From the NCBI GenBank assembly GCA_016705575.1, contig JADIXX010000003.1, positions 868,001 to 932,000 on the forward strand: a stretch of 64,000 bases of DNA, given 5' to 3'. The notes under the pieces were generated by a model, which did no database searches, was not told where the DNA came from, and saw nothing but the letters and a program-made list of their open reading frames with translations. Position numbers and translations under genes: made by a program. Position 1 is the first letter of the stretch; each line of letters begins with the position of its first letter. Below, piece after piece: positions 8,223 to 17,475 of the stretch. This DNA comes from Candidatus Aalborgicola defluviihabitans (GTDB lineage: Bacteria; Pseudomonadota; Gammaproteobacteria; Burkholderiales; Burkholderiaceae_C).

Positions 8223-8707
8223 AACAAATGACAAATCAAATAGCTTCTGCAACACCAGAAGAATCGCAGGCTTTGGCAGAGGCCACTTCAGCGGCCATGT
8301 GGGCCCGTGATCGCGCCGCGCAAGCTATGGGTATGCGTATTCTGGGCATCAAGCCTGGCTACGCCAAGATTGAAATGGCAGTTCGGGGTGACATGGTCAA
8401 TGGCCACCATATTTGCCATGGCGGCATGATCTTTACATTGGCAGACGCAGCATTCGCCTACGCGTGCAACAGCTATAACAAGAACACGGTTGCATTGGCC
8501 TGCAACATTGACTTCCTGGCCCCCGCCAAAGAAGGCGAAATACTGCAAGCTGAGGCGGTCGAGCAATCACAATCCGGTCGAACTGGCGTCTACGACGTTA
8601 GCGTCCGAAACGGCGAGGGAAAAGCAATAGCACTTTTTCGCGGCAAGTCGTATCGAATTCAAGGTGAAGTGATTTCTGGCTTGACGCAAGCCGATGAATC
8701 GCACTAA
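8219..8707 (+). CDS. paaI: PaaI, hydroxyphenylacetyl-CoA thioesterase (hotdog fold)
   Basis: The 162-residue hotdog thioesterase carries the PaaI signature NGHHICHGGMIFTLADAAFA; the HGG segment and following Asp form the catalytic site in the family. The PaaI role is to hydrolyse dead-end hydroxylated or ring-epoxide-derived CoA thioesters and so free CoA when the pathway stalls. The ATG at 8219 overlaps the paaH stop (ATGA); a second in-frame ATG at 8228 is an equally good start. The C-terminal tail after SYRIQGEV is slightly longer than in the enteric protein. Confidence 0.93.
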   Translation: MKQMTNQIASATPEESQALAEATSAAMWARDRAAQAMGMRILGIKPGYAKIEMAVRGDMVNGHHICHGGMIFTLADAAFAYACNSYNKNTVALACNIDFLAPAKEGEILQAEAVEQSQSGRTGVYDVSVRNGEGKAIALFRGKSYRIQGEVISGLTQADESH

Positions 8708-8739
8708 ATCAAAACGATATCCCATCACAGGAGACACGC

Positions 8740-10064
8740 ATGCCAGTTACGAGCCCCTTGCCAGGTGATCTGGAGCCCATTGAAACGGCCAGTCGTGACG
8801 AAATCTCCGCATTGCAACTTGAACGCATGCAATGGTCGCTCAAACATGCCTATGACAACGTGCCTTATCACAAAAAGGCCTTTGATGAAAAGGGTGTGCA
8901 CCCAAGCGATCTGAAAACCTTGCGGACTTGGCGAAGTTTCCGTTCATGACCAAGACGGCCCTGCGCGACCAATACCCATTTGGGCTTTTTGCTGTGCCAC
9001 GCGAAAAAGTCGCGCGCCTGCATGCCTCCAGCGGTACCACCGGAAAATCCATTGTGGTTGGCTACACGCTGCAAGATATCGACAACTGGGCCAATCTGGT
9101 AGCGCGTTCCATCCGTGCGGCTGGTGGCCGTGCTGGCGACATTCTGCATAACGCCTATGGCTATGGCATGTTCACAGGCGGCCTGGGTGCACATTACGGT
9201 GCGGAACGACTTGGCTGCACCGTGGTGCCCATGTCGGGTGGGCAGACTGAGCGACAGGTGCAGTTGATTATCGATTTTCAGCCGCAAATCATCATGGTTA
9301 CACCGTCGTACTCGTTGGTGATTGCCGAGGAGTTTGAACGACTGGGTATCACCCCTGATCAGATCTCACTCAAAGTCGGCATCTTTGGTGCCGAACCATG
9401 GGGTGAAGGCATGCGCGGAGAGATTGAGCGCAAGCTTGGAATAGACGCCATCGACATCTATGGCCTGACCGAAGTCATGGGGCCTGGCGTGGCCTGTGAA
9501 TGCATAGAGTCCAAAGATGGGCCGGTCATTTGGGAAGATCATTTCTACCCGGAAATTGTCAACCCCGATACCGGCGAAGTAGTCGCCGACGGAGAGGACG
9601 GCGAACTGGTTTTTACGTCACTGACCAAGCAGGCATTCCCGGTTATTCGTTATCGCACGCGCGACCTTACCCGATTGTTGCCACCAACATCGCGTGCGTT
9701 CCGTCGCATGGAAAAGATTAGTGGGCGCAGCGACGATATGCTGATCGTGCGTGGCGTCAACGTGTTTCCGACCCAGATAGAAGAACAGATTTTGCGCGAC
9801 AAGCGCCTCTCGGGAAATTACCAGGTATTGCTCAACCGCGAAGGGCATCTGGACAATGTTGAGGTTCGCTGCGAAGTGCAACGTGAACTCTCCGACAGGC
9901 TGAGCCCATCAGAGATGGATGCCATCAGCAAAGAATTGCAACACCATATCAAAACCAATGTGGGCATCTCAACGCGTGTAGCCGTGATGGCGTTTGATTC
10001 GATACCCCGCACACAGACAGGCAAAGCCCGTCGAGTGGTTGACGATCGTCCCAAGCAAAACTGA
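8740..10064 (+). pseudogene. paaK: PaaK, phenylacetate-CoA ligase, disrupted by a -1 frameshift
   Basis: Two frames together make one PaaK. Residues 1 to about 60, from the ATG at 8740 through YNVPYHKKAFDEKGVHPSD-type sequence, are read in one frame that stops at 8947-8949. The rest, from LAKFPFMTKTALRDQYPFG onward, is read in the next frame to 10064. Adding a single G near 8921-8923 (CCTTGCGG to CCTTGGCGG) restores a continuous protein of about 441 residues, the normal PaaK length. The adenylate-forming motif ASSGTTGKSIVVGYT and the C-terminal QTGKAR segment are intact. PaaK makes phenylacetyl-CoA from phenylacetate, ATP and CoA, the entry step of the pathway. Either the gene is recently inactivated or one base was lost in sequencing; the rest shows no decay. 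Confidence 0.9.
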
Positions 10065-10071
10065 GAAAGAT

Positions 10072-10923
10072 ATGACGGAAACATTTGTCGGTGACGCCAC
10101 CAAAGTCAAAAATTGCGACTGGATCACCGGATCCACCAAGACCTACCCATCCCTCGAAATCGAGCGGACAGGCGCGTTGGCAACCATTTGGATGAATCGG
10201 CCGCAGGTCTTCAATGCGTTTGATGAAACCCTCATTGCCGACTTGACTCACGCATGTGCGGCCTTGGATGCAGATCCCGGTGTACGCGTGCTGGTGCTGG
10301 GTGGTCGTGGACGCCATTTTTCGGCAGGCGCGGATCTTAATTGGATGAAGCGCGCATCGACCTGCAGCCAAGAAGAAAACCTGCAGGACGCGCGCCGGTT
10401 TGCTGACATGCTGCGCCAACTGTCTGAAATGTCCAAACCCACTATTGCACGGGTTCAGGGCATGGCACTGGGGGGCGGAACTGGCCTGGCCGCTGCATGC
10501 GACATGGCCGTCGCCAGCAGTGACGCCGTCTTTTCTACGTCGGAAGTACGCTTCGGAATTATTCCGGCAGTCATTAGTCCGTATGTCATACGGGCCATCG
10601 GTGCGCGCCAGGCTTTACGCTACTTCCAAAGTTCAGAGAGTATTTCGGCTGACCGGGCACTGGCAATTGGGCTCGTCAATGAAGTGCGATCGCCAGACCA
10701 ACTCGATGCCGGGATTGCCGAGTTGGTGCAAGCCCTTGTTGTCGGTGGGCCTTTGGCACAGGTTGCAGCAAAGGAACTTGTAAAGTCTGTCACAGGTAGA
10801 CCCCTTGATGCCACGGTTTTTGAAGAAACTGCGCAACGTATTTCCCGCCAGCGCACCACCGCAGAAGCCCGGGACGGTATTAGCGCATTTCTGGAAAAGC
10901 GCAAGCCCGCCTGGGTGTCTTGA
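10072..10923 (+). CDS. Enoyl-CoA hydratase, PaaF-like by position, LiuC-like by sequence
   Basis: From the ATG at 10072 the protein has 283 residues; the frame is open upstream, but that would overlap paaK. Crotonase-family segments are clear: TIWMNRPQVFNAFDETL, GRHFSAGADLNWMKR (oxyanion hole) and QGMALGGGTGLAAACDMAVA, then SEVRFGIIPAVISPYVI. The NWMKR and IPAVISPYV segments recall methylglutaconyl-CoA hydratases (LiuC/AtuE) more than enteric PaaF. The operon otherwise lacks the 2,3-dehydroadipyl-CoA hydratase PaaF, so this protein probably fills that role. It has an N-terminal extension of about 25 residues before the domain. It starts seven bases after paaK. Confidence 0.8.
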   Translation: MTETFVGDATKVKNCDWITGSTKTYPSLEIERTGALATIWMNRPQVFNAFDETLIADLTHACAALDADPGVRVLVLGGRGRHFSAGADLNWMKRASTCSQEENLQDARRFADMLRQLSEMSKPTIARVQGMALGGGTGLAAACDMAVASSDAVFSTSEVRFGIIPAVISPYVIRAIGARQALRYFQSSESISADRALAIGLVNEVRSPDQLDAGIAELVQALVVGGPLAQVAAKELVKSVTGRPLDATVFEETAQRISRQRTTAEARDGISAFLEKRKPAWVS

Positions 10924-10974
10924 ACGGCCCCTTTTGATTCAGCGCAACTTTTACTTAGCAGGAGATGCATCACC

Positions 10975-11988
10975 ATGTATACGCAGTCACTCAATGTGCA
11001 AGACAGTGCCAGTCTTAAATCTGTGCCGCAAGCAACGACTTTGGAGAACCCAGAGGCGCAAGCGCGTTTTGACGCAAGAATCGATGCCGATGGCAAGATC
11101 GAACCCCAGGACTGGATGCCTGTTGCCTACCGCAAGACCCTGTTGCGCCAGATTAGCCAACATGCCCACAGCGAAATCGTCGGCATGCTGCCAGAAGGCA
11201 ACTGGATCAGCCGTGCGCCCAGCCTTAAGCGCAAGGCCATCCTGATCGCAAAGGTACAAGACGAAGGTGGCCACGGCCTCTACCTGTACAGCGCTGCAGA
11301 AACCCTGGGGCAGGGGCGTGACCAGATGCTGGCGGACCTGCACAGTGGCAAGGCCAAATACAGCTCCATCTTCAATTACCCCACCCTGAACTGGGCGGAT
11401 GTGGGAGTGGTTGGCTGGCTGGTGGATGGCGCCGCCATCATGAACCAGATTCCCCTGTGCCGCTGCTCCTATGGTCCCTATGCCCGGGCCATGATTCGGG
11501 TTTGCAAGGAGGAGTCTTTCCACCAGCGCCAAGGCTACGAGGCACTCTTGGTCATGATGCAAGGGACTGCCGCACAAAAGGCCATGGTGCAGGATGCGGT
11601 CAATCGGTTCTGGTGGAAATGCCTGGCCATGTTCGGACCACCGGATGCCAATAGCCCGCACAGTGAGCAGGCCATGCGCTGGGGCATTAAGCGCATCAGC
11701 AACGACGACCTGCGTCAGAAGTTTGTTGATGCCACGGTGGCCCAGGCCAAGGTGCTTGGCGTCACGCTGCCTGATCCGGATCTGAAATGGAACGAAGATC
11801 GCCAGCACTACGACTACGGTCAGATTGACTGGGACGAATTCTGGAACACGGTTAATGGCAATGGCCCCTGCAACAAAGAGCGGCTGGCCACACGCGTCAA
11901 AGCACACAACGATGGCCAATGGGTGCGCGATGCCGCACTGGCCTATGCAAGCAAGCACCAACCCCAAACACACAAGGAAGCAGCATGA
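10975..11988 (+). CDS. paaA: PaaA, catalytic subunit of the phenylacetyl-CoA epoxidase
   Basis: The 337-residue protein is a ferritin-like di-iron subunit. Metal-ligand helices are visible as KVQDEGGH (Glu97, His100) and VCKEESFHQ (Glu179/180, His183), with AHSEIVG near 67 from the first helix. PaaA, with PaaB, PaaC and PaaE, inserts one oxygen atom of O2 into the ring of phenylacetyl-CoA to form the 1,2-epoxide. The ATG at 10975 has an AGGAG site upstream. Its stop overlaps the paaB start (ATGA). Length and sequence are typical of proteobacterial PaaA. Confidence 0.97.
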   Translation: MYTQSLNVQDSASLKSVPQATTLENPEAQARFDARIDADGKIEPQDWMPVAYRKTLLRQISQHAHSEIVGMLPEGNWISRAPSLKRKAILIAKVQDEGGHGLYLYSAAETLGQGRDQMLADLHSGKAKYSSIFNYPTLNWADVGVVGWLVDGAAIMNQIPLCRCSYGPYARAMIRVCKEESFHQRQGYEALLVMMQGTAAQKAMVQDAVNRFWWKCLAMFGPPDANSPHSEQAMRWGIKRISNDDLRQKFVDATVAQAKVLGVTLPDPDLKWNEDRQHYDYGQIDWDEFWNTVNGNGPCNKERLATRVKAHNDGQWVRDAALAYASKHQPQTHKEAA

Positions 11989-12281
11989 CCACAACCGCAT
12001 TGAAAGACTGGCCCCTCTGGGAAGTATTCGTTCGCAGTAAGCAGGGCCTGGAGCACAAGCACTGTGGCAGCCTGCATGCATCGGATTCGCAGCATGCGCT
12101 GCAGATGGCGCGCGATGTATACACCCGACGCCAGGAAGGTGTGAGCATTTGGGTAGTGCCGTCCAAGTCGATTACTGCCAGCGCGCCCGAGGACAAGGAC
12201 GCATTGTTTGAACCCGCAGCAGACAAGATCTACCGCCACCCTACCTTTTACGATATTCCTGAAGAAGTGGGGCATATGTAA
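11985..12281 (+). CDS. paaB: PaaB, phenylacetyl-CoA epoxidase subunit B
   Basis: This 98-residue protein begins MTTTALKDWPLWEVFVRSK from the ATG overlapping the paaA stop. The WPLWEVFVRSKQGLEHKHCG opening and the RDVYTRRQEGVSIWVVPS segment are characteristic of PaaB, which has no metal site and bridges PaaAC heterodimers in the epoxidase complex. Its stop TAA shares its last base with the paaC ATG, so paaA, paaB and paaC are translationally coupled. Confidence 0.97.
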   Translation: MTTTALKDWPLWEVFVRSKQGLEHKHCGSLHASDSQHALQMARDVYTRRQEGVSIWVVPSKSITASAPEDKDALFEPAADKIYRHPTFYDIPEEVGHM

Positions 12282-13066
12282 TGGCCAGCTACCAAGACTA
12301 TCTGCTGCACCTTGCAGACAACGCGGTCATCTTGGGTCAGCGCAATGCCGAATGGTGTGGTCACGGCCCCATTCTTGAAGAAGACCTGGCGCTGGCCAAC
12401 AACAGTCTGGACCTGATTGGCCAAGCACGCTTGCTGTACCAGCATGTGGCCGCCGTGCGCAAGGACGGGAAGTCCAGTGAAGATCTGCTGGCCTACTTCC
12501 GTGATGTGCCGGATTTCAAGAACTACACACTACTGGAGCTGCCGCACCGCACCGCCATATTGCCCACCTCTTCGGGTGACCGCGACTATGCAGTCACGAT
12601 AGCGCGCAATTTCTTGTACAACGCGCTGATGGTGCAGGTTTGGGCCGCTCTGGCAGCGTCGACCGACGCGCAACTCGCCGCGATTGCATCCAAGTCGCTC
12701 AAGGAAGTGCAATACCACTTGCGTCATGCCCATGACTGGGTACTGCGCTTGGGAGATGGCACGGACGAATCTCACCGCCGCATGCAGGCGGCCTTCGATT
12801 ACCTCATGCCCTTTACCCAGGAATTCTGGACACCCAGCGCCATGGAAGCCGCCGCCGTCAAAGCCGGCGTGGGTGTGGACGCCAGCGCGTTCAAGGCAGA
12901 GTGGGATGCCATGGTCAATGACACGTTGCAGGCTGCCACATTGAAGGTCCCTGCAAGTACAGGATTCGTCACCACCGGAAAGCACGGTGTGCATTCGGAG
13001 CATCTGGGCTTTGTGCTGGCGGAAATGCAAAGCTTGGCGCGGGCTCACCCCGAGGCCGTTTGGTAA
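12281..13066 (+). CDS. paaC: PaaC, structural subunit of the phenylacetyl-CoA epoxidase
   Basis: The 261-residue protein is a ferritin-like paralogue of PaaA that stabilises it but lacks a full di-iron site. Recognisable segments are LADNAVILGQRNAEWCGHGP near the N-terminus, then DYAVTIARNFLYNALMVQVW, KSLKEVQYHLRHAHDWVLRL and the C-terminal GKHGVHSEHLGFVLAEMQ. It overlaps paaB by one base and ends five bases before the paaD ATG. Length is in the usual range (about 250 residues). Confidence 0.96.
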   Translation: MASYQDYLLHLADNAVILGQRNAEWCGHGPILEEDLALANNSLDLIGQARLLYQHVAAVRKDGKSSEDLLAYFRDVPDFKNYTLLELPHRTAILPTSSGDRDYAVTIARNFLYNALMVQVWAALAASTDAQLAAIASKSLKEVQYHLRHAHDWVLRLGDGTDESHRRMQAAFDYLMPFTQEFWTPSAMEAAAVKAGVGVDASAFKAEWDAMVNDTLQAATLKVPASTGFVTTGKHGVHSEHLGFVLAEMQSLARAHPEAVW

Positions 13067-13071
13067 TTGCC

Positions 13072-13671
13072 ATGTCTGTGGATGTTGCCCCAGTTGGCGT
13101 CTCATCAATGCCATTGAGCAGGTTGCCCGACGGACCGCTGCCGCCAAGCCAGGAGACACAAGCGCACCATGCCATCTGGGAATTGTTGGAGTCGGTGACC
13201 GACCCGGAAATCCCGGTGGTCAACCTGCGTGAGATGGGTATTTTGCGTGCTGTGCGGCAGGGCCCGCGGGGACTGGAGGTCGTCATCACCCCGACATACA
13301 GCGGTTGCCCGGCGATGAGCCAGATGGCAGACGATGTGGTGAATGCGCTGTCCAGTGCGGGTGTTTCTGCAAGTGTCATCACGCAACTGGCACCCGCCTG
13401 GACTACCGACTGGATGACGCCCGAAGGGCGTGAAAAACTGCGTGCATACGGTATTGCCCCCCCAGTGAAAAGCGCCTGCGCTGCTGCCGTTGGCGTACAA
13501 GTGGTGGCCTTTGCACCGCGCAAGGGGCTCGCGGTGCGCGACGCCGTGGACTGCCCGCAATGCGGCTCCAATAACACGACCGAAATCTCGCACTTTGGCT
13601 CCACCGCCTGCAAGGCACTGTATCGCTGCCTGGATTGCATGGAACCGTTTGACTATTTCAAACCTTATTAA
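13072..13671 (+). CDS. paaD: PaaD, DUF59/MIP18-type maturation factor for the epoxidase
   Basis: From the ATG at 13072 the protein has 199 residues; a start at 13108 is also possible, since the first 30 residues look poorly structured. A DUF59 (MIP18) domain at about 35-110 includes VTDPEIPVVNLREMG and TPTYSGCPAM. The C-terminus carries two CxxC pairs, CPQCGS and CLDC, a likely zinc or Fe-S site. PaaD is needed for phenylacetate epoxidation in vivo and is thought to help assemble the Fe-S centre of PaaE or the complex. It lies between paaC and paaE, the standard order. Confidence 0.93.
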   Translation: MSVDVAPVGVSSMPLSRLPDGPLPPSQETQAHHAIWELLESVTDPEIPVVNLREMGILRAVRQGPRGLEVVITPTYSGCPAMSQMADDVVNALSSAGVSASVITQLAPAWTTDWMTPEGREKLRAYGIAPPVKSACAAAVGVQVVAFAPRKGLAVRDAVDCPQCGSNNTTEISHFGSTACKALYRCLDCMEPFDYFKPY

Positions 13672-13689
13672 TCAACGTACGTCCCCACT

Positions 13690-14793
13690 ATGACTGCATC
13701 TTCCCGATTTCACGATTTGCGCGTTGCGCGGGTCAGCCCCGAGGCGGCTGGCTCGGTAGCCATTGCCTTCAGCGTGCCAGAGAATTTGCTGGAGCGCTTT
13801 GACTTCCAGCCCGGTCAGTACTTGACCCTGCGCTGCCAGATCGACGGGGCCGATGTGCGCCGCAGTTACTCCATTTGCTCCACACACAATCACCTGCTTC
13901 GTAATCGCGAGCTGGTGGTGGGTATTCGCCCCATGGAGAATGGTGTTTTTTCCAATTGGGCTGCCAGCAACCTCAAGGTCGGTGACACCTTGGCGGTGAT
14001 GCCGCCAGACGGCCGTTTTGTATCCAGGCGCCCGCGTGCCCTGCACCGCGTGGCATTTGCCGCCGGCTCAGGCATCACACCCATTCTGTCCATCATGGCC
14101 AGCACGCTGGAAGACCAGCCCGAGTCCAAGTTCACCCTGGTCTATGGCAACCGTAGCATGAACTCTGTGATGTTCAATGAAGCGTTGCAAGACCTCAAGG
14201 ACCGTTTTGCTGACCGCCTCACGTTGATCCATATTCTTTCGCGCCAGGCGCAAGAGGTGGACCTGCTGCAAGGTCGTATCGATGCAGCCAAGGTGCGTTC
14301 CATCATCGACACCCTGTTGCCTGTGGCCAGCATGGATGAAGTTTTTATCTGTGGTCCGGAAGTGATGATTGATGTCACGCACAAGGCATTGCTGGCGGCC
14401 GGTGTGCCCGAGAAGCAGATCCACACCGAACGGTTTACCTCTCCCGCCCTGGAGGCGCTCACGCCTGAGGCGCGGCAGGCAGCTGTGGCGAACCTGAAAC
14501 TCCCACCCGGTGGTCAAGTAGCACTAACCGTGGTGCTGGACGGTAAATCGCATGAACTGCACATGAATCCTGACGAGCACCTGCTCGATGTCGCCATGGC
14601 TGCGGGTCTGGATCTGCCGTTTTCTTGTAGAGGTGGCGTCTGCGCCACTTGCCGTTGCAAGGTAATGGCCGGTAGCGTATCGATGGACAAAAATTTTGGT
14701 CTGGAAGCATGGGAAACCGACAAGGGCTTTGTGCTGAGCTGCCAGTCACGCCCCACCAGCGAAGCCGTGACAGTGAGTTTTGACGAACGCTAA
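13690..14793 (+). CDS. paaE: PaaE, reductase subunit of the phenylacetyl-CoA epoxidase
   Basis: The 367-residue protein is an NADPH-dependent flavoprotein reductase. The FAD-binding domain (about 1-105) contains RRSYSICS. The NAD(P)-binding domain (about 110-240) contains FAAGSGITPILSIM and EVFICGPEVMI. A C-terminal plant-type [2Fe-2S] ferredoxin domain has cysteines at 313, 318 and 321 (CRGGVCATC), with the fourth in FVLSCQSRP. It passes electrons from NADPH to the PaaA di-iron centre. The gene starts 18 bases after paaD, in the standard paaABCDE order. Confidence 0.96.
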   Translation: MTASSRFHDLRVARVSPEAAGSVAIAFSVPENLLERFDFQPGQYLTLRCQIDGADVRRSYSICSTHNHLLRNRELVVGIRPMENGVFSNWAASNLKVGDTLAVMPPDGRFVSRRPRALHRVAFAAGSGITPILSIMASTLEDQPESKFTLVYGNRSMNSVMFNEALQDLKDRFADRLTLIHILSRQAQEVDLLQGRIDAAKVRSIIDTLLPVASMDEVFICGPEVMIDVTHKALLAAGVPEKQIHTERFTSPALEALTPEARQAAVANLKLPPGGQVALTVVLDGKSHELHMNPDEHLLDVAMAAGLDLPFSCRGGVCATCRCKVMAGSVSMDKNFGLEAWETDKGFVLSCQSRPTSEAVTVSFDER

Positions 14794-14816
14794 GCCCTCA
14801 TTTTTTAAAGAGCACC

Positions 14817-16856
14817 ATGACACAAACCATTCAAAGTTATATCGGCGGTCGCTGGCAGGGTACACAAGCTGCCAGCGCGCTGCGCAGTGCTGTCAACGGC
14901 ACGACCATTGCCCACACCCATGCCGAAGCGCTCGATTTTGGTGAGGCGGTGGAGCATGCCCGCCGCAAAGGCTTGCCTGCACTGATGGCAATGGACTTTC
15001 AGGAACGCGCCCAGCGCCTTAAGGCTCTGGCAAAGTACCTTATGGAGCACAAGGAACAGCTCTACGCGGTTTCGGCCCACACTGGTGCCACCAAGGTGGA
15101 CAGTTGGATCGATATTGACGGTGGTGCAGGCACCTTGTTTGCCTATGCAAGCCTGGGTAGCAATGAGTTGCCTTCGGGTAATCTGGTGCATGAGGGGCCT
15201 GCTTTCTCAATCGGAAAAAAGGGGGGATTCTCCGGCACCCACGTGTTGGTGCCGCGTGGTGGTGTCGCTGTACACATCAATGCCTTTAACTTCCCCGTCT
15301 GGGGCTTGCTGGAAAAGTTTGCGCCCAGTTTTCTGGCGGGCATGCCCTGCATCGGCAAGCCAGCCAGTGCCACCAGCTACCTCACCGAAGCCGCCATGCG
15401 CCTGATCGTTCAATCGGGCATCCTGCCTGAGGGTAGCTTGCAACTCGTCATCGGTGGTACGGGTGACTTGCTGAATCGTCTGATTGGTGCGGATGTAGTG
15501 ACTTTTACCGGCTCGGCCGACACAGCGGCACGGTTGCGTGTACACCCCAATTTGATCGCCCACTCAGTGCCCTTCAATGCCGAGGCCGATTCGCTGAACT
15601 GCGCCATCCTCGGGCCGGATGTTAACCCTGACGATGAAGAGTTTGCGCTTTTTGTCAAAGAAGTGGCACGTGAGATGACGGTCAAGGCTGGTCAGAAGTG
15701 CACCGCTATTCGCCGTGCCATTGTGCCCGCAAAACACCTGGATGCGGTGTGCGAGCAACTGGCTGCACGCCTGGCCAAGACCACCGTGGGCGACCCCGCT
15801 GATGAGCGTGTGCGCATGGGCCCGCTGGCTTCCCACGCGCAACAGGCCGACGTGGCCGAACGCATTGCCCTGTTGCGACAAGACGCCGAACTGGTTTACA
15901 GCGGCAAGACCGACTGGGTTGGTGACGGTACTGCGCAGGGGGCATTCTGTGCGCCAACCCTGCTGGCCTGCCGCAAGCCCATGGATGTGGATTCCGTGCA
16001 CACCATCGAAGCCTTTGGGCCAGTCAGCACGGTGATGGCGTATGACGACCTGGATGAGGCATTGGCCTTGGCCGCGCGTGGTCAGGGCAGCTTGGTAGCC
16101 ACGCTGGTGACGCACGACACAGCAGTCGCAGCGCAGGCCATTCCCGTCATGGCTGCCTGGCATGGCCGCCTGCATATCCTGGACCGTGAGGCCGCCGTGG
16201 AGTCGACCGGGCACGGTTCACCCCTGCCCACGCTCAAGCACGGTGGCCCTGGGCGCGCCGGTGGTGGCGAGGAGTTGGGTGGGCTGCGCGCAGTGAAGCA
16301 CTACCTGCAACGCGCAGCCGTGCAGGGTTCACCAACTATGTTGTCGGCAGTGACCGGTGAGCATGTACGCGGTGCCAAGGTCAACAACACGGCAGTGCAT
16401 CCTTTCCGCAGCTACTTTGAAGACCTCCAGATTGGTGACTCATTGCTGACCCATAGGCGAACGGTTAGCGAGGCGGATATTGTGGCCTTTGGTGGCATCT
16501 CGGGTGACTACTTTTATATGCACTTTGATGAAGTGGCAGCCAAGGATTCGCCGTTTGGCAAACGCATTGCGCACGGATACTTTGTGCTGTCGGCAGCGGC
16601 AGGCCTTTTTGTGTCGCCAGCACCCGGACCGGTGCTGGCCAACTACGGGCTGGACACGCTGCGATTTATCAAACCCGTTGGCATTGGTGACACCATTCAG
16701 GCCCGCTTGACGGCCAAACGCAAAATAGACCGAAATAAGGTGGACGCAAAAGGCGTTGGCCAAGGCGTGGTGGCATGGGATGTGGAAGTTACCAATCAGG
16801 ACGGCGAACTGGTTGCCAGTTACGACATCCTGACGCTGGTGGCCAAGCGCACCTGA
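14817..16856 (+). CDS. paaZ: PaaZ, bifunctional oxepin-CoA hydrolase / semialdehyde dehydrogenase
   Basis: The 679-residue fusion has two domains. Residues 1 to about 520 form an aldehyde dehydrogenase, with catalytic Cys295 in AGQKCTAIRR and the NFPVWGLLEKFAPSFLAGMP cofactor region. Residues from about 526 to the end form a MaoC-type (R)-hydratase hotdog domain with GISGDYFYMHFDE and GKRIAHGYFVLSAAAG. PaaZ hydrolytically opens the oxepin-CoA ring and oxidises the resulting aldehyde to 3-oxo-5,6-dehydrosuberyl-CoA. Both halves and both active sites look complete, so the full ring-cleavage function should be present. It follows paaE by 23 bases. Confidence 0.96.
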   Translation: MTQTIQSYIGGRWQGTQAASALRSAVNGTTIAHTHAEALDFGEAVEHARRKGLPALMAMDFQERAQRLKALAKYLMEHKEQLYAVSAHTGATKVDSWIDIDGGAGTLFAYASLGSNELPSGNLVHEGPAFSIGKKGGFSGTHVLVPRGGVAVHINAFNFPVWGLLEKFAPSFLAGMPCIGKPASATSYLTEAAMRLIVQSGILPEGSLQLVIGGTGDLLNRLIGADVVTFTGSADTAARLRVHPNLIAHSVPFNAEADSLNCAILGPDVNPDDEEFALFVKEVAREMTVKAGQKCTAIRRAIVPAKHLDAVCEQLAARLAKTTVGDPADERVRMGPLASHAQQADVAERIALLRQDAELVYSGKTDWVGDGTAQGAFCAPTLLACRKPMDVDSVHTIEAFGPVSTVMAYDDLDEALALAARGQGSLVATLVTHDTAVAAQAIPVMAAWHGRLHILDREAAVESTGHGSPLPTLKHGGPGRAGGGEELGGLRAVKHYLQRAAVQGSPTMLSAVTGEHVRGAKVNNTAVHPFRSYFEDLQIGDSLLTHRRTVSEADIVAFGGISGDYFYMHFDEVAAKDSPFGKRIAHGYFVLSAAAGLFVSPAPGPVLANYGLDTLRFIKPVGIGDTIQARLTAKRKIDRNKVDAKGVGQGVVAWDVEVTNQDGELVASYDILTLVAKRT

Positions 16857-16863
16857 CAAGACC

Positions 16864-17466
16864 ATGCCCAGTTATTCCATTGAAGGGGTTATCCCCGTGG
16901 TACACCCCACCGCCTATGTGCACCCGACCGCTGTGCTGATCGGAGATGTGCATATCGGAGCGAACTGCTACGTAGGCCCCAACGCCAGCCTGCGCGGTGA
17001 CTTCGGTCGCATCGAGCTGCATACTGGGGCAAACATCCAGGACAACTGCATCATGCACGGGTTTCCCGGTGTCGATACCGTGGTGGAAGAAAACGGCCAT
17101 ATCGGGCATGGTGCGGTACTGCACAGTTGTATCGTGCGTCGCAATGCTCTGGTGGGCATGAATGCCGTAGTGCTGGACGAAGCGGAGGTGGGCGAAGAAG
17201 CCATTGTGGCGGCCTGCGCATTTGTACCTGCCGGGAAAAAGGTAGCGCCAAGGATGCTGGTGGCGGGCGTTCCGATCAAGGAAATACGCCTGCTGCTGGA
17301 TAAGGAGATTGCCTGGAAACTGGAAGGCACCCGAACCTACCAGGACTTGACACGACGCTGCCTGGCCAGCCTACAGGAAGTTCAGCCGCTGACGGAAGTG
17401 GAAGCGGATCGCCCCAAATTGCAGGCTCCTGAAGTTAAGCCCTTGATCGCCATGAAAAGGGGTTGA
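16864..17466 (+). CDS. paaY: PaaY, left-handed beta-helix CoA thioesterase (gamma-carbonic anhydrase family)
   Basis: The 200-residue protein has hexapeptide repeats of a left-handed beta-helix (residues about 15-135), for example AVLIGDVHIGANCYVGPNAS and NCIMHG, with His residues in HIGHGAVLHS positioned as in gamma-carbonic anhydrase relatives. PaaY hydrolyses the dead-end 2-hydroxycyclohepta-1,4,6-triene-1-formyl-CoA that forms from the ring-opening aldehyde. It is the last gene of the operon, seven bases after paaZ, and converges with ispB ten bases away. The C-terminal 65 residues are helical and mark the PaaY subgroup (CaiE-like). Confidence 0.92.
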   Translation: MPSYSIEGVIPVVHPTAYVHPTAVLIGDVHIGANCYVGPNASLRGDFGRIELHTGANIQDNCIMHGFPGVDTVVEENGHIGHGAVLHSCIVRRNALVGMNAVVLDEAEVGEEAIVAACAFVPAGKKVAPRMLVAGVPIKEIRLLLDKEIAWKLEGTRTYQDLTRRCLASLQEVQPLTEVEADRPKLQAPEVKPLIAMKRG

Positions 17467-17475
17467 ACAGCGCAG

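Noticed and set aside
8928..10064. A shortened but intact phenylacetate-CoA ligase starting at a TTG
   Set aside because: The first 60 residues of PaaK are present in the other frame immediately upstream, so a frameshifted gene explains the data better than a new start.
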